A stretch of DNA of 64,000 nt from Eremophila alpestris peregrina. Its lineage: Eukaryota; Chordata; Aves; Passeriformes; Alaudidae. Below, in pieces: positions 1-13,189 of this stretch; the stretch's first letter is position 1; each line of letters starts with the position of its first letter. The stretch spans positions 3,698,891 to 3,762,890 of the forward strand of contig WMCF01000030.1 of NCBI GenBank assembly GCA_009792885.1. The letters are read 5' to 3'. The position numbers and the translations under genes are program-made. The notes under the pieces are model-generated. The model did no database searches and was not told where the DNA came from. It saw nothing but the letters and a program-made list of their open reading frames with translations.

Positions 1-1239
1 GCCCAGACATGGAGCCCATGGGATGAGTCCATCAGGAAGAGCCCTCCATGTCATCCTCCTGACTCGGGGGAGGTGCTGGCAAGGGGTGGAGCATACAGAG
101 TGCAGGGAAGAAGCACTTTGGGATTATCCAGGATTTATTATGGGATGCTTAGGATAGAAAACAAAGGTGGAGAAAGAAGGCATCTAAGGGATTTGAGGAA
201 GGAACAAATGTGGGCAAATAGAGGTATAGGCAGATGAAAAGGGCTGGATACATGCAGGGAGCTGGTCAGCACACTTGCCTGTCCATGACTTTTGCCTGAT
301 GAAAACAGTCTGGTTTATTCCCTGATTAAACTCCTTTCTCCTTTCCTGAGTGCAGGCTCTCTGCTTTCTGTGTGCATGTGTGTTATGGGTGCAGCAACCA
401 GAGGTGGCCTCGGGTTACAGGGTGTCCATACATCCATGGTGGACAGTGAGTGTGGGTGTGCTGTGAGTGTACATTTCCAGCCTCACTACTGGGAGGAGCT
501 GTGGGCACATAGCTGCAGCATCCTCACCTCCCCTGGGCTGCTGGATATAGCATATTTTGCTCTAATAGTCTAGATTATCAAACTGTTCTGGATTTCTCCT
601 TCATAGAAATGTAAAGTATGTAGCAGGGTAGGATTCTACCACAAGGTCAGATGTCAAGGAAGGAAAGTGAAAGTTGAAGGTACAGACTTTGTCAGCAGGT
701 TAGACCAGAGTGTGACAGTCACAGAGAGAACTACTCAAACTGTAATAATAAAGTTCACAGATTTTTATCCTGTTATTCTACTATCCTATCAATTTTTGTG
801 TAAATATCTAGGAGCAAGAATGACAAAGAACCAAACTCCTCAGTTCATACCTTAGAATGTCCAGAACAAGATGTGGGTGACTGCTCCACTTCAGCACTTC
901 CTATTCCAAGGTGAGAAATCAAGGACTGTGTATAGAAGATATCCTTTTTGAAGGCTCTTCTTGCAAACACTGCAATACTTTTCCCAACTCACCTCCACAT
1001 CTTGTTCGAGAATCAACACTCTGAGTGGAAACATTGTCATCTGTCAGTCAGGCAAGCTGAAATTTCAATCAGATGCCCCTTGTAGAATTACATATTTCTT
1101 TGTATTGAGTTTGTGTGGCCAGGTTTTGGTAGCAGAGGGCCACAGGGGTGGTTCATCTGAGAAGGTGCCAGAAGCTTCCCCCATGTCTAACATAGGCAGT
1201 TCCAGCTGGCTCCAAGACAGACCTGCCACTGACTAAGGC
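1..1239. other. No gene seen
   Basis: Short open frames only, none with protein-like composition. The part next to 1240 may belong to the decayed 5' half of the LTR fragment. Confidence 0.5.
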
Positions 1240-1835
1240 TGAGTCCATCTCTGATGGTGGTAGCACCTTGGGAGGAACAGATTTAAGGAGGTAAAAAAGT
1301 TACAGCACAACAGCAGTTGCGGATAGAGCAAGGAGTGCTCAGGTATATATGAGAGCAACAGCCCTGCAGACACCCAGGTCAGGGAAGGAGGAGGAGGAGC
1401 TGCTCCTGGCACAGCAGAGATTCCCCTGCAGCCCGTGGTGCAGACCCTGGTGAGGCAGCTGTGCTCTGCAGCACATGGAGGGCCAGTGGGGCAGGACACC
1501 ATGTGACAAACTGAGTGCAGCCCCCATTTCCCATTCACCTGAGCCACTGAGGGACTATGAGGTAGAGAATCAGGAGGAAATTTAACTCCAAGAAGGAGGG
1601 AGGGATAGAGTAAGATTTTTTTAAATATTTATGTTTACCTTTCATTATCCTACTCTGATTTCATTGTTAACACATTAAATTAATTTTTTACCCTAAGTCT
1701 TGTCTGTTTTGCCCATGACAGTGATCTCTCCTTACCTCAACCCATGAACCTTTCATTTTACTTTCTCCTCCCTGTCCAGCTTGGAAGGAGTGATAGAGAG
1801 GCTTTGGTGGGAACTTGGAATCAAAACCCACCATT
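1240..1835 (+). mobile_element. LTR fragment, 3' part, plus orientation
   Basis: The block CCTGCAGACACCCAGGTCAG and the following GGAGGAGGAG, CCCCTGCAGCCCGTGG and CAGCACATGGAGG run parallel to 31890-32050 of the 30.9-kb LTR. The later part (CTACTCTGATTTCATTG, TGTTTTGCCCATGACAGTGA, CCTGTCCAGCTTGG) is the usual 3' portion of a common avian ERV LTR. It ends near AAACCCACCA at 1833. The 5' portion is missing. Minus-strand open frames at 1233-1547 are LTR by-products. Confidence 0.65.
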
Positions 1836-2865
1836 TATGCTCACTTCATAAGTCCAGGGTCACTGTGTTTGAGGAAGTCAGCTTTTGCTCTTGCTATCAT
1901 GGGTCCCTTGGAAAAACAAACTCAGAAGTGCCTTTAGAAATAGAACAATAAATTGTTCTTGCAACATAATGCTTACAAAAATTTTGACAGTGCTGAGATT
2001 ACTCAGTATTACTGCAGTGTTATTTCAGTGATGCTTTTCAGACCTTAGGAGACAAAGGAACATAAAATCCCCAAACTGATCAGGGCAAAAATCTGTTCAG
2101 AATAATATCCTGTTTCTGATGCTGGCCAACAGCTGGAAATATTTGTCCCCAGTATATCCTCCCCATCTCATTGAGAAGCAGGGGGTTTCCCAAGGCAAGC
2201 ATCACAGTCAAATAAGTACATGTAATAACCCAGGAACAAACCTATTCTTGAACTTCTCTGCATCTTTTTAATATTTTTCTTTATTATTTCACTACATCCT
2301 GTGACATATGATTTAATTACACAACAAGTTCATTTTAAAGACAAGATGTTGACTTAGCTATGTTTTCCATAGCCCTTTTCTGGTGAAAAATAATGAGTAA
2401 TAATTGTCATCTTCCTAGATCATCTGCAAATTCATAGTCTTCCATTCCAATTCAGTTGGAAATTACTGTCTCTAAACTCTTCCTACAGAAAACCTAGAAG
2501 CCTTGGAGAAACCTTGAAGTTGGACTTGGGCATCTAATTTAAAATTAAGGAAGATTAATCCTACCTTTTACTGTCCTGAAAAAGATTGTCTGAATATGGC
2601 TACTATTTGAGCATTCATTAATTTTTATGATTTTGTTGAATTGCATCCAACTAATGAATCCCTTTGGTTTTTCAAGAGCATGGGAAATTAACATAAAGTC
2701 TAATACCTGCCATGCTGGTTGCTATGCATTGTATTCACCACATAATTAATATACTGGATGTACAAACTTATGCATTCAGTATAGAATTATGAGTGCATTA
2801 TTTTTTTTAAAACATGACCTTTTTTCATACCTATCATAGCAGAAAATACTGTAGAAAAGACCCTA

Positions 2866-2902
2866 ACACACACACACACACATGCACACACACATACACA
2901 TA
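2866..2902. repeat. Imperfect (CA)n microsatellite
   Basis: A CA dinucleotide run is interrupted by ATG and ATA units, 30 bp upstream of the CR1 3' end. Confidence 0.9.
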
Positions 2903-2929
2903 ACCCTGTATTCTGCATTATGGAAAGAG

Positions 2930-3235
2930 AATCACAGAATGGGTCAGGTTGGAGGGGGCCACAGCAGGTCACCTGGTCCAACCTCCCTGCTCAAGCAGGG
3001 TCACACTAGAGCACATTGCACAGGATGGTGTCCAGATGGTTCTTGAATATCTCCAATGAGGGACAACACACAACCACTCTGGACAGTCTATTCCCAGTAA
3101 AAAAGTTATTCCTCATGTTCAGGTGGAACTTCCTGTGCCTCAGTTTCTGCCTGTTGCCTCTTGTCCCATTGTTTGGCACCACTGAGCAGAGCCTGGTGCA
3201 TCTTCTAACACCTCCTGTCAGATACTGACAGACAC
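2930..3235 (-). mobile_element. CR1 LINE 3' fragment
   Basis: The plus strand reads ATCACAGAATGGGTCAGGTT and goes on to CCTGGTCCAACCTCCCTGCT. This is the reverse complement of the conserved CR1 3' end, so the element lies on the minus strand with its 3' end at 2930. It is 5'-truncated, as most CR1 copies are. Confidence 0.9.
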
Positions 3236-4672
3236 TGAAACCCCACTGCTAGCTTACAATGTAAGTTATCCTTAATGGAAACTCAAATTAAAGATTAAAT
3301 TTCCTTTGTCATTCGTTAAAAAATATAGAAAATGCCATGCTAGAACTACTGCTGATGAGGACTACTGTAGCTATTTAAATAGGAGGAATGTGTAAGCTCT
3401 GTGTTGTCTTTGTTCAGTATAAGAGTTCCTACAGTTGACAATTCATAAATAGGTGGATTTCACTGCAGAGTTGTGGCACGTGTTTTTGGTGGAAGGTCTG
3501 TATGTGTCATTTCTGCTTCATTAGAATGCCCAGTGTAGGGTACCTAGCCTCTGAAGTGTCAGCCAGAATGCCTTGTTCAGCACCACAGTTCCTTTCAGAG
3601 CTGAGCTGGGAGCCCAAAAGCAGTGACCTTAACAGCTCCAAATCAGACCCTCAAGGCAGAATTCCTGCAGATTTTCACAGGGGGCTGAGTTATCTGTGTT
3701 GCACAGTTCTTTGAAGACCAAGTTCATCAAAGGCCGGTACAGGTGCTGATAGTCCTTCAGCCATATTAGGTGTCACCTAATCACCCATCTGCTCAAATCA
3801 GGAACTTTAAATGAAACTTGAAACTCAAGCTGGTTGCAACCATATAAGCCTCCAGGCTGAGTGAGCTAGTAGAAAGATGGAGCTGGGGGTGCAATCAGTG
3901 CCTTAAATCTTCCTGCATTTCAGTTTGTCCCCAAGTGCTCTACTTAATCTGGTCCTTAGCTACATGAGTACCCCAGAAAATTCAGGATTTTGGAGTGTAT
4001 TTGCACCACAGAAGAAATAGGCCATCACTAACAGTCTATAAGAAATGAGGAGACATTCTGCTGGGTGTAGAAACCCAAACTCATTAAAACTCATCCCTGA
4101 AAACAAAGATTTGTAACAAAAGTGTTAAGATTGGTAGGAACAGAGAGTGAATGGGCACATTTGGGTGTGGAGGGAAAGGAAGAAAAAGAAAGGAAAACCA
4201 GAAGCAGAGCTTTAAGAGTGGCAGGTGTCAATAGTACCCAGATATGCAAGTTCCCAGCATCCAGACACAGACATTCACAGAACACCCAGGCAGAGGAAGC
4301 ACCTAGACTTAAACAGAGGAAAGTGTGCATTACGAGGAGATGACAGAAAGATAATGGACAATTGGAATGTTAAGACAACAACATAACGAGCTACTAGGGA
4401 ACAAGTATTAATGAGTTACACAAATGGGTCAGGATGTCTCAAAAGACCACTGTTGCAGTCAATTCCTTGAAGGAGCATCTTGGTGACCTCAACTTGTTGA
4501 CCATGTGCTGAAGAGCCCAGGACATTCAGAGAGTGGAAGTTGATTGGCATCCATCATCCTCCTGCCCTAGCCAGGCCCTCTGGACATGCAGCTCATGACT
4601 TGTGAAGAGGGAGACATGAGTGGAATTAGTTATTTTTAGAATACATATTTTTAAAAAGGTTCATGTTGAGCC
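3236..4672. other. No gene seen
   Basis: Unique-looking AT-rich sequence. Two opposed open frames at 4091-4343 overlap each other and neither has recognisable features. Confidence 0.5.
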
Positions 4673-5143
4673 TTGCTACGGTATCTCCTGGATTCTGGAG
4701 ACACCAACACAACCTTTGGATTGGACTTAGATGCTTTCTTCCCTGGTAGTTCTGAAAGTACTGAAGGCCCTTTAGTACCTTTGCCTCTGCACATCAGCCC
4801 ACAGTTCTCCTGGGCAAATGGTAAAGTGAGAGGCGAAACCACTGACAAAGCCAGTCTGTCTCATAAGAGGAAGCATATATCTCATGGAGGCACAAATCAT
4901 GGAAATTATTCTTGGCTGACAAATACACAGCTATCAAGTCTTCCATTTTGGAGATCGATTGCCCAGAATCTGGTAGTTATTCAGAATATTCACAGTTGAT
5001 CTGCCAGCTGTTAATGAATTTAGATGGGCTGGATACTTTACATTTGGGAGGAGATGAAATGATTCTTGGTCATCAAGGTTTCACTCCCTTCAAGGTTAAA
5101 CTCAGTCATCATTGCTCTAATGGACACGAAGCACTGGGATAGT
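4673..5143 (+). pseudogene. Unidentified coding-like stretch with a frameshift
   Basis: Two overlapping plus-strand frames (4673-4999 and 4912-5142) have protein-like composition. The first holds GDTNTTFGLDLDAFFPGSSE and ends LTNTQLSSLPF before losing sense. The second begins LADKYTAIKSSILEIDCPES and continues LICQLLMNLDGLDTLHLGGD. A one-step shift around 4912-4999 would join them. The second part loosely recalls the last helices of a BAG domain (LL-x-LD-x-x-D then GG), but that is weak. No introns, poly(A) or target duplication were seen. It could be a processed-pseudogene relic, an old exon, or chance. Confidence 0.3.
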
Positions 5144-8100
5144 TGGGAGCAGTGCCACTGCTCTGTAGCTGCTGGCAGCATTATACTCACAGCTCCTTCT
5201 CTGCAGTTCCCCATGAACAAGTGAAGTGCATTTGTGTACCTAGGCTGTATTTCAGCTGAGAAGTGCTACATGCACAGGCTAATGGGAAAATAGTCCCTGA
5301 ACCTTCAAGTATGTTACCTGTGGTAAATTAATCATTTAATGTAGGTATACATTTATGTAATATTTGCCCAAGAGTTGCTCTGGAATTCTCTTTGAATAAT
5401 ACACAATTAGATTTAAATGTTTTCCTCAATTTTCCTTTCATGAGCATATTTTCCAAATTTTCTCTGATAATTCATTCCATAGCTGCATTTCAACTGGTTT
5501 GTAAAATTTTACTAACTCACAAAGATATAATTTGCATAGAAATGAAATACAGACAAAAATGCTGAAGAAAAAAGGAGGTTTAAACTAAGTATAGCATCGC
5601 AAACAATTTCTTTCATAGGTGCTTTCCAGTGCAGTTGGAAACAGTCATTTAAAAGAATACTATCAAAGAACATGCTGTACCAAGAAATGGTATATTATAA
5701 ACCCAATTCAAACAGCCACATCTAAATTCCACATTCATATGAATTGAATGATTGACTGATTATTACTGGCATTTATTTCACAGAAAGAGAGCAGCTTAAT
5801 AAAAGTGTATTATTCAGTCAATGGTACGCTATGATGGATAAAGAGGTGAAAATCACAAACATTTAAATCCAAAAAAGGCAGAAGGCAAAGCAAGTACTGA
5901 AAAGGAGGGAAGAGAATTCATTGCTAAGTGATCATCTTTTAGGCTACCCTATTGACAGTCTACTTTAGCAACCAGGCTCAGAAAACACAGAAAACTGTGC
6001 CTGGGACAGAATTTACAGATGACTCTTGGGTAAAGAAGGAGGAGCTGCTCATTATTTTTCTTTCTGCTTATTGCATATGTGCTCCCAATGGTCTTTAGTT
6101 ACTGGCAAGATAGGCCTTTGTTGATTAAATCTTGCATGGGCTTCCTAAAAGCAAATCAAATTAGAACAAATGTCGGTCTTACAGGGAGCCAACATGTGCA
6201 TTAGCATTTGTACCACATCAGTCAAAGGCAACCTTCAAACAGAGCCTTAAAACCACTTTTTTCCACATGCAAATTCTCTCTCACCTAACAGGATGAATCC
6301 AGAACTTGAGCTGTGCTCCTCTAGCAGCCTCAGAGCACAATTCCTCATTGCTGGTCCTGGTGATGTACGAAACCTGTAGGGAGTTAAGCTGTCTCTACCC
6401 AGACTACAGCTTCATGCCACCTGGTGTTCACACCAGAAGTGGTGACAGTCACAGCCATTCTCTTTCTCCCAGAAAATGAGTTGAAGTCCTTGGCAATCAC
6501 CTTTCCCATCAAGTCCTCCTTTCCCATGGTTTTAGCAGCAACCCAAGTGCTAAAATTCAAGTCCCTGCAAAGATCAATCACCCCTCTTCAGCTTCTACCT
6601 GTGCTCCTGTCCATGCCCCTGTGAGGGCCAGAAATGAAGCACAAGACACTATGAGGGGACAAGACTGTAAGCAAATAAGCACTCTCCCAGCCACTCTTTG
6701 CTTACCTATCTCCTCACAGTACAGTTCCACAACAGCCAAAACTGTGTTCTGCAATGGCATTGCAGGAGGTTCTTCTGGGGGCCTCCTATCCTGACATAGA
6801 TGCACATTACCTCTCCTGCTTAAAAAAAAAACCCAAAACTTTAATAAACTTAAATTTATCACAAGTCAGTCACAGGGATAAATAGAAGAGGCAAAGCTTC
6901 TTATTTAGTTTAGAAACACTCCAGTAAAAACTGAAGATGAAGAACTAAAAGATTCGGGGCACAAGTGCAGGGCGTTCCATCATGCACCAAGGAAGAGACC
7001 CAGCTCAATTGCTGAGAAACATCTGTGTACCATTCAGCACACACTGCTTTACTTCAGCATATCCTTAAAGCACAAATCGAGCAACCCACTTCCATCTGGG
7101 AAAAAAAGATACATTGACTTCTTATTTTGAACTGAATTAATTCTTATTTTTAACCTGAGTTTTTCAGTTGTAAAGAAATCCTCATATACATAGAGGAGAG
7201 TTTCTGAACAGCAATCACTGATCTCTTCCCAACCCACAAAGTATACCTAAACTATTCTGACAGGTCAGAGTAATTGAATAACCTGAAAAATGCAGTTCAC
7301 ATAACTCCAGAATTTGCACAGCTCTCAGAATTTTTCTTAAAGAAGGATGGAGAAAATGTAGTCTACTTTCTGCTTGTTACTCCAGTTCTCATGCAGTGCT
7401 CACACAAAGGAGATTTGGAGAGCCATTTACCTGAACAGTGCTTTATAAATCCTTCCTAAAAATGGCATCTTGCAAGTATAACATTCAGTTTCTACTCAGG
7501 AGACCTGGTTTAATGTCAAAACAAAAAGAGATGCTAGAATTCTGTAAGTGAGTAAAAACCAATATTCACCTTTATATTTTCAGTTTCTCAGTCTTTATTT
7601 TTGAAATATAAACCACCTAATCAAATGTTTGGATTTTTTTTTTTTTTTGAAAGCATCTTTCAAAAAAGGCACCACATTTCTTATGGTGAATGAGTGAAGC
7701 TGGGAGAGGTGAGGATGACAGAAACTGGTGCTATTGGCAAAACTGCTTTGCTCAGATTTGGGCTCTTAGTCCTGATGGTCCCCAGTACTAAAAGAGATCC
7801 TTTAGTGTATATTCTTGTAAAAACAAACCTAGCAAAGAAGTCCTGAAATTCATTGCTAGGTATGTGAATTTTTTAAATAGTCCATTCTTTCAACATTTTC
7901 TGGAGGCATGCCAAGTATTTGGAGTTAAGAAAGAATTCTAATTATGCTATTTTTATTATCAGCCTTTGCACTAGACCAAAATGTTGGACCAGGTGACAAG
8001 CTAGTCTATAATTCTGTAAAATGATCACTGTACACTGAACTCTCTTGTCAATGGACATTGCTTTGGAAATAATTTCCCTCTGTAAGTCTCCTTTTGGGTG

Positions 8101-8307
8101 AAAATCAACATTTGGTGCCCATTTAGTGCTCACTGGAATAGCAGGTGTATGTCTCATCTGCCCATCCTCCCTCTGCAGAGGAGTGTTGATTATTCTGATT
8201 ATGCTATCCAGTCCAGGATGATATTTTACATTTGCTTTTTGTGATAGGAAGTGGCCAAAAAAAAAAAAAACAAAAAAAGAGTGAAGAGCAATCCCATGAG
8301 GGATTAA
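5144..8307. other. No gene seen
   Basis: AT-rich, repeat-poor sequence. 6300-6860 is somewhat richer in GC and holds several overlapping frames on both strands. I could not link any of them to a family. A T run lies at 7635-7649. Confidence 0.45.
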
Positions 8308-8326
8308 TTATGGTTATTAACCATAA
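8308..8326. repeat. Perfect 9-bp inverted repeat
   Basis: TTATGGTTA and TAACCATAA are separated by a single T, about 14 bp before the open frame at 8340. It is probably chance in AT-rich DNA. Confidence 0.6.
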
Positions 8327-8339
8327 GTAACAAGTGTGA

Positions 8340-8762
8340 ACACAGACATGCTATTTCAGTCTCTTACAAGTTTTCTATGAAGAGTCTGATGCTTTTCTTA
8401 TACAGAAAACACACCTCACTCCTCTGTCTCATGGTCATATTGTGAAGCTGGAGTTACCCAAAAGTAGCAGTGAAAGATTTATCATAATCTCTTCATTCAG
8501 GAAGAACATAAGATCTCAGATGGACCTGGAACACAAGCAGAGGAAGCAAGGTTTGAGCAGAAGCTGGCTCATGCAGCTCATGCAGCTATATTGGGAAAAT
8601 GATGTTGCAACTGCTGTGGATAAAGCACTGATTGGCTCTGCCCAGGATCCAAGAGGAAGCCCCAGTAATTGTACTGTTACCACAGGACCTAAAGAAATCA
8701 TAAAGCAGTTTGTTTCCACAGATCCAGAAGTACAGGAGCTTCTCTGTCATTTAAATCTGTAG
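8340..8762 (+). CDS. Unidentified open frame, possibly an exon or relic
   Basis: The frame is open for about 140 codons from a stop at 8337-8339 to a TAG at 8760-8762. Acceptor-like sites lie in front (tatttcag at about 8360, cttatacag at about 8405). The C-terminal part has credible composition: LEHKQRKQGLSRSWLMQLMQ, then VATAVDKALIGSAQDPRG and PKEIIKQFVSTDPEVQELLC. I do not recognise a family. No upstream exon or poly(A) signal was identified; an AATAAA at 8854 lies 90 bp downstream. It could be the last exon of an unknown gene or a chance frame. Confidence 0.28.
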   Translation, partial: TQTCYFSLLQVFYEESDAFLIQKTHLTPLSHGHIVKLELPKSSSERFIIISSFRKNIRSQMDLEHKQRKQGLSRSWLMQLMQLYWENDVATAVDKALIGSAQDPRGSPSNCTVTTGPKEIIKQFVSTDPEVQELLCHLNL

Positions 8763-11700
8763 CAACAACTTTGAACAAGAAAGCACAGCCAAGGCTATGA
8801 TATTCCATACAGCATGGGTAAATGGAAGCACACACGGGATGCATTTCTGCCCAATAAAGATTTTTAACCCATACATAGCTTAAAATCATTCAGAATCTCT
8901 AAAAGTAGCGTGCAGTGTTCATGTTCTTCTCATGTGCTTCTTTCTTTATAGCATAACTTCATCCTATTCAGTGGTAGATGAGTGAAAACAAAGAAAGAAA
9001 CACACCTGCAGAATGATAAATCCCTATCAATATATTTTTTTCAGATTATATCATAAGAAAATAGATTTTCTTTTCTAACAGTGACCCACTGCAAAAGAGT
9101 AATTTAACATGCCTTTAAAGCTACTCAGCTAGGAATTAAAAGCCATGTCAGAAACAGGTACTACAGGAGTCACTAGCCAACAATATTTTAGAAAAAGCAG
9201 GAAACACCAGGAAAAGAGGGAACATCTGAAGCTTTTACAGGGCAGCTGCCAAAACACGAACTCCTGCAGAAAACAGCCAGGTAGTGAGAAAGCTGTGATA
9301 GAGAGGCTGAAGGACACCCACAGGAACTCTTAACAGCAAGAGAAAAACCAGTCCCTCACAACATCTGGTTTAAAACTCCAGGATGGAGTGACAAAGGCAG
9401 CTTCTGCTCCTGGACTCGTACTGCCCATTGCCATCACCCCACGTGGAGATAAACAAGCAGCACACTGACAGTGGGTGAGGCAGGAGCAGTTTTCTTTGAG
9501 CTGCTGGTTTTTGTTGGGCTTTTAGAGCAAATGGGCAGGAAGGAGGGTGAAATAGCTCTCTCCCATTTTACATTGCAACAAATCCCATGGAAGTGAGAAA
9601 TGCGAAGCAACAAAATAGGATGGCCTACATATACATGGAAAGCAAGGGTAGTTCTGAAGATCAGGGATTTGGGACAAGGGATAACAAGGAGAATATTTGT
9701 ACCCACTAAGCAAGGAAAAGTGTGGAAGAATGAGAATATGAGATCAGGAGAGCCTGGATGGACAGGGTACAATCAAAGTTGCCACAGAAGAGAGTAAGAC
9801 AAGGGCACATGCTGCTCCTGCATGAGGCTGAGGAATCTTACCACACTCATGGGGTCAGCACCATATTTCTGATCACCTTAAGATATTGAGAAATTAAAGA
9901 AAGACAAAAAAAGCTTTCTAAAAGAAAAGAACAGATCAGGAGAAGGCATAGTGTTAACACAATTACTTTAGATAAACTGGAACTGTATGTTTGTGCAGAT
10001 GGAGGCAGGCCTTGATGCTCATAGTCTAGGAATCACATAATGAAGAGTATTCACTATGTTTTTACATCATTTTTTCTTCAAAGTTGTTCCAGATTTTACT
10101 GAGGTGTTGACAACTTTGCCAGCTATAAACATTTGACTCAGTAGGTTTTTAAGATCTGTTCCTCTCTGACTAAAGACATATCCTGAGAAATTATGAGCAG
10201 CCTTCTCTGACCACTCAAACCATCAGGAATAAATGATGCGATATCTGTTTCCAGAAATGAGACCAGTGCATCCTGCCAATGACAAAGCAAGAAGCAACGG
10301 CCACAGATTCCTGAGAGAATGGATGTTTCAGTACATGAAATGGTCCAATTTTAAACATGTGATCCCCTGCATAGCTAAGGGTCTCTTCACTCCCTCACCC
10401 ACATTTTCGAGATAGACAAGTTTGGCATGTTCCACACTGGGGGTTTCTCTCTGGCATCCATTCTATAACACTCCACACCTGGGCTGCCCCTTAATTGATA
10501 ATGTAATTATCAGCATAGTCATATTACTTCACACTAAGCATTTTCAACCATTTATCACAATGTTGATCTTTATTTTAAATATAAATCAGGCAATCATTTA
10601 TGTCTTTTATGTTCTTTGTATTTATTCAAGAATATTTAACTGTAGACAAAAGGTGACTTATTCATTATTCATCCTGAACAAGGCAAGTATGGCAATTTGA
10701 AAAGCCTGACATTTGAGCTTTTTGCCAACACTAGCAAAATTATATCCTTCCCATTGTAAATCAATGAAGTAGAATCATTGTGCACAAAAGAATTAAATTG
10801 CCTTGTCACTTTAATAAGGCCACCTTATATACAACCTTCAGCCAATGCCATTGTGCAGAAAAAGGGTGCATCCTTTGCCTCAGCTGTCTCAGATCTCAGT
10901 AGGCTTTCCAATTAAATGAACATCCTCTTAGTCTTTCACTCCACTCCACTCTTTCTCTTTTTTGAGAGGCAATGTCAGAATGTCATAGGCATAACTTGCT
11001 ATCAGTGGCATGCACACATCAATGTGAATTAACTTCCTCCAACTCCTGCTTTCTTTTGGCAGCCTTTTTAACTTGTTTGTCAATTCCAAAATGATGGAAC
11101 TCCAAGAAAGGGGATTTTTTTTTTTGTTGATGTTTACCAAGCTTGGATAAAAGCTGCAAATAGCTATCTGCAAACCAAAAAAAACTATACAAATGTGAAG
11201 ATCCTTTGCAGGCAATCTAGATAATGTAAAATGGCAAAGAAACAACATGTCCAATCAGGCAGAACACAAGTGGCATAAGCCAGAAAGAGATCAACTTTGT
11301 ATGTTCTCACATCACAGGCTAGGACCCTATTATTACAATCAGACCTGATTTTTCCCATCTAACACCCCTTGGATGCATTTTACCCTGAGAGTAGAAACCT
11401 TTAACCGGCCATTCCCAGGCTTTTGAACCACTATCCAAAACAGATATTTCATAATCCAACAATAGACAGCTGCCCATAATCATCATGCGCCTGCCTGCCC
11501 TTCCTTTCAGGCAGAGCACACAGAGGGTGAAAGAGTAACTTCAGCCTAGATTTTTGTCAGAATCAGAGAACTGAAAACAACTGAACAAAGCCATGCACAC
11601 CAGCAGCTGAAACACAGCAATGTGAGTGAATCTTTATATTTCAAAACATACCTAAAAATCTACAGCTTTGCAATTGTTTTGGAGTCTCAATATTTTGTCC

Positions 11701-13189
11701 TGTTTTGATAGTTAACTGATAGGTGCATGGTAAAGGAAAAAAGCATGCAAGTATAGAAACAGTGATAATATTCTTGATGTTGTTAACATTTTGGATTTAG
11801 TCAGAAAATGTTAATAACAAATGACCTTTTTCTGAAGGGTATTTTAAGGAGAACAAGCAATTTTCTGTAATGTGGTTACCATAGTGATTTGCCCTCTAAA
11901 AAGACCAGAGGGGAAAAAAAAAAAAAAAAGATGTACATCTGTAGTCAACCAGCTACTGCAACAACAAATGGTCTGACAAAGCAACACTTTAATTCAAGCT
12001 GGAAAGATACTTGGTTTGAAGTTAAGTATAAAAGAAACTATTTATGGATGCAAAATAGGTCCTCTAATAACTGTTACAGAACATTTGTGATGATTCAGAA
12101 GGGATTTTCCTTGAAAAACTACATTAGCGCACAATAGATAATTTTTTTCTTAGGAACTACTTCCTCATCTGTATCGTTGAGCCATTCAGTAGAAAAGCTC
12201 AGCAAGCAACTAGGGATGGTATATAGGAACCTCTGCCTCCTTCACTCTCTGTCTCTTCCTTTCCTGGAGCACGCCTGGGAAATAAGCAGTTAAAAGAAGT
12301 GCTACAGTTTGAAACATCTCTGCAACTAGACATGCCAACTACTACCACAAACATTTTCAACCTACCTGTCCTGGTAATGTTGGTATATATAAGGACATGA
12401 ACTTCAAATCACCTGTTAACATATAACTTGACATTAACAGTATTAAATTAGAGCTCTAAAACTTCAACCATCTTTCTAATTCTCTTCACTGCTTCTTGAC
12501 ACTGGGCAAAGACCATGAACACGTCCTTTTCCATGCTGAAGCCTCATGGGACAAGCCTGCCCTTATTCACAGGAGACCTTGCCATGGCAAGATGCTGCAG
12601 CCTGAAATCATGTCATGCCCAGAACAACCCCTCCTTTTGTAACCTTCAAGGCTTGGAACATGTCTAACAAGCCCCAGCACCACAGTGCCAAATATCAAGT
12701 GACTTTTTCTTTTGTTCTAAGGCATTTTAAACCAAATTATAAAAGCTGAAGAACAATTCTCTTCTAATAGTTAACAGCATAGCACAGAATAATAAATGCA
12801 GCATGGCACAGCATAGCAGTTCTCATTCATAGACAGAAGTTGGCTAGCTCTCAGCTGGGATGTCCCAAAGCAAGGAGCTGGGACCAGTTCTCACCTTGGG
12901 AAGTGAACTCAGCTCTTTCCTTTGATGTTGTAGGCATTTCTTCAGTCTGAATACTTCTCCATCATCAGTCTAGAGGCAGATTTTTCTAACTTGGTCTGGA
13001 ACACCTGCAAGTACCATGCCCAAATCTCTGCTGGCCACTTCCAGCTTTCTTTATAACCAAAACAGACAGGCATGTGCACAGAGCACTTTTATCTGACTAA
13101 AATTAGTGAGATATACAAAAATCCAGTCAGTTTGATTATAAAGCTTCCCTATGCACCCACAAAGGAGCAAAGCACTCCTCTGAAAAACA
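8763..13189. other. No gene seen
   Basis: AT-rich sequence with scattered short frames (9129-9797, 10928-11254, 11319-11519) of no recognisable type. A 16-18 base A run is near 11914-11929. The whole stretch could be intergenic or intronic to an unseen gene. Confidence 0.45.

Noticed and set aside
4912..5142. A functional BAG-domain protein
   Set aside because: Resemblance is limited to a short helix-like pattern with a GG step. The upstream part does not match any BAG protein I know and a frameshift is needed.
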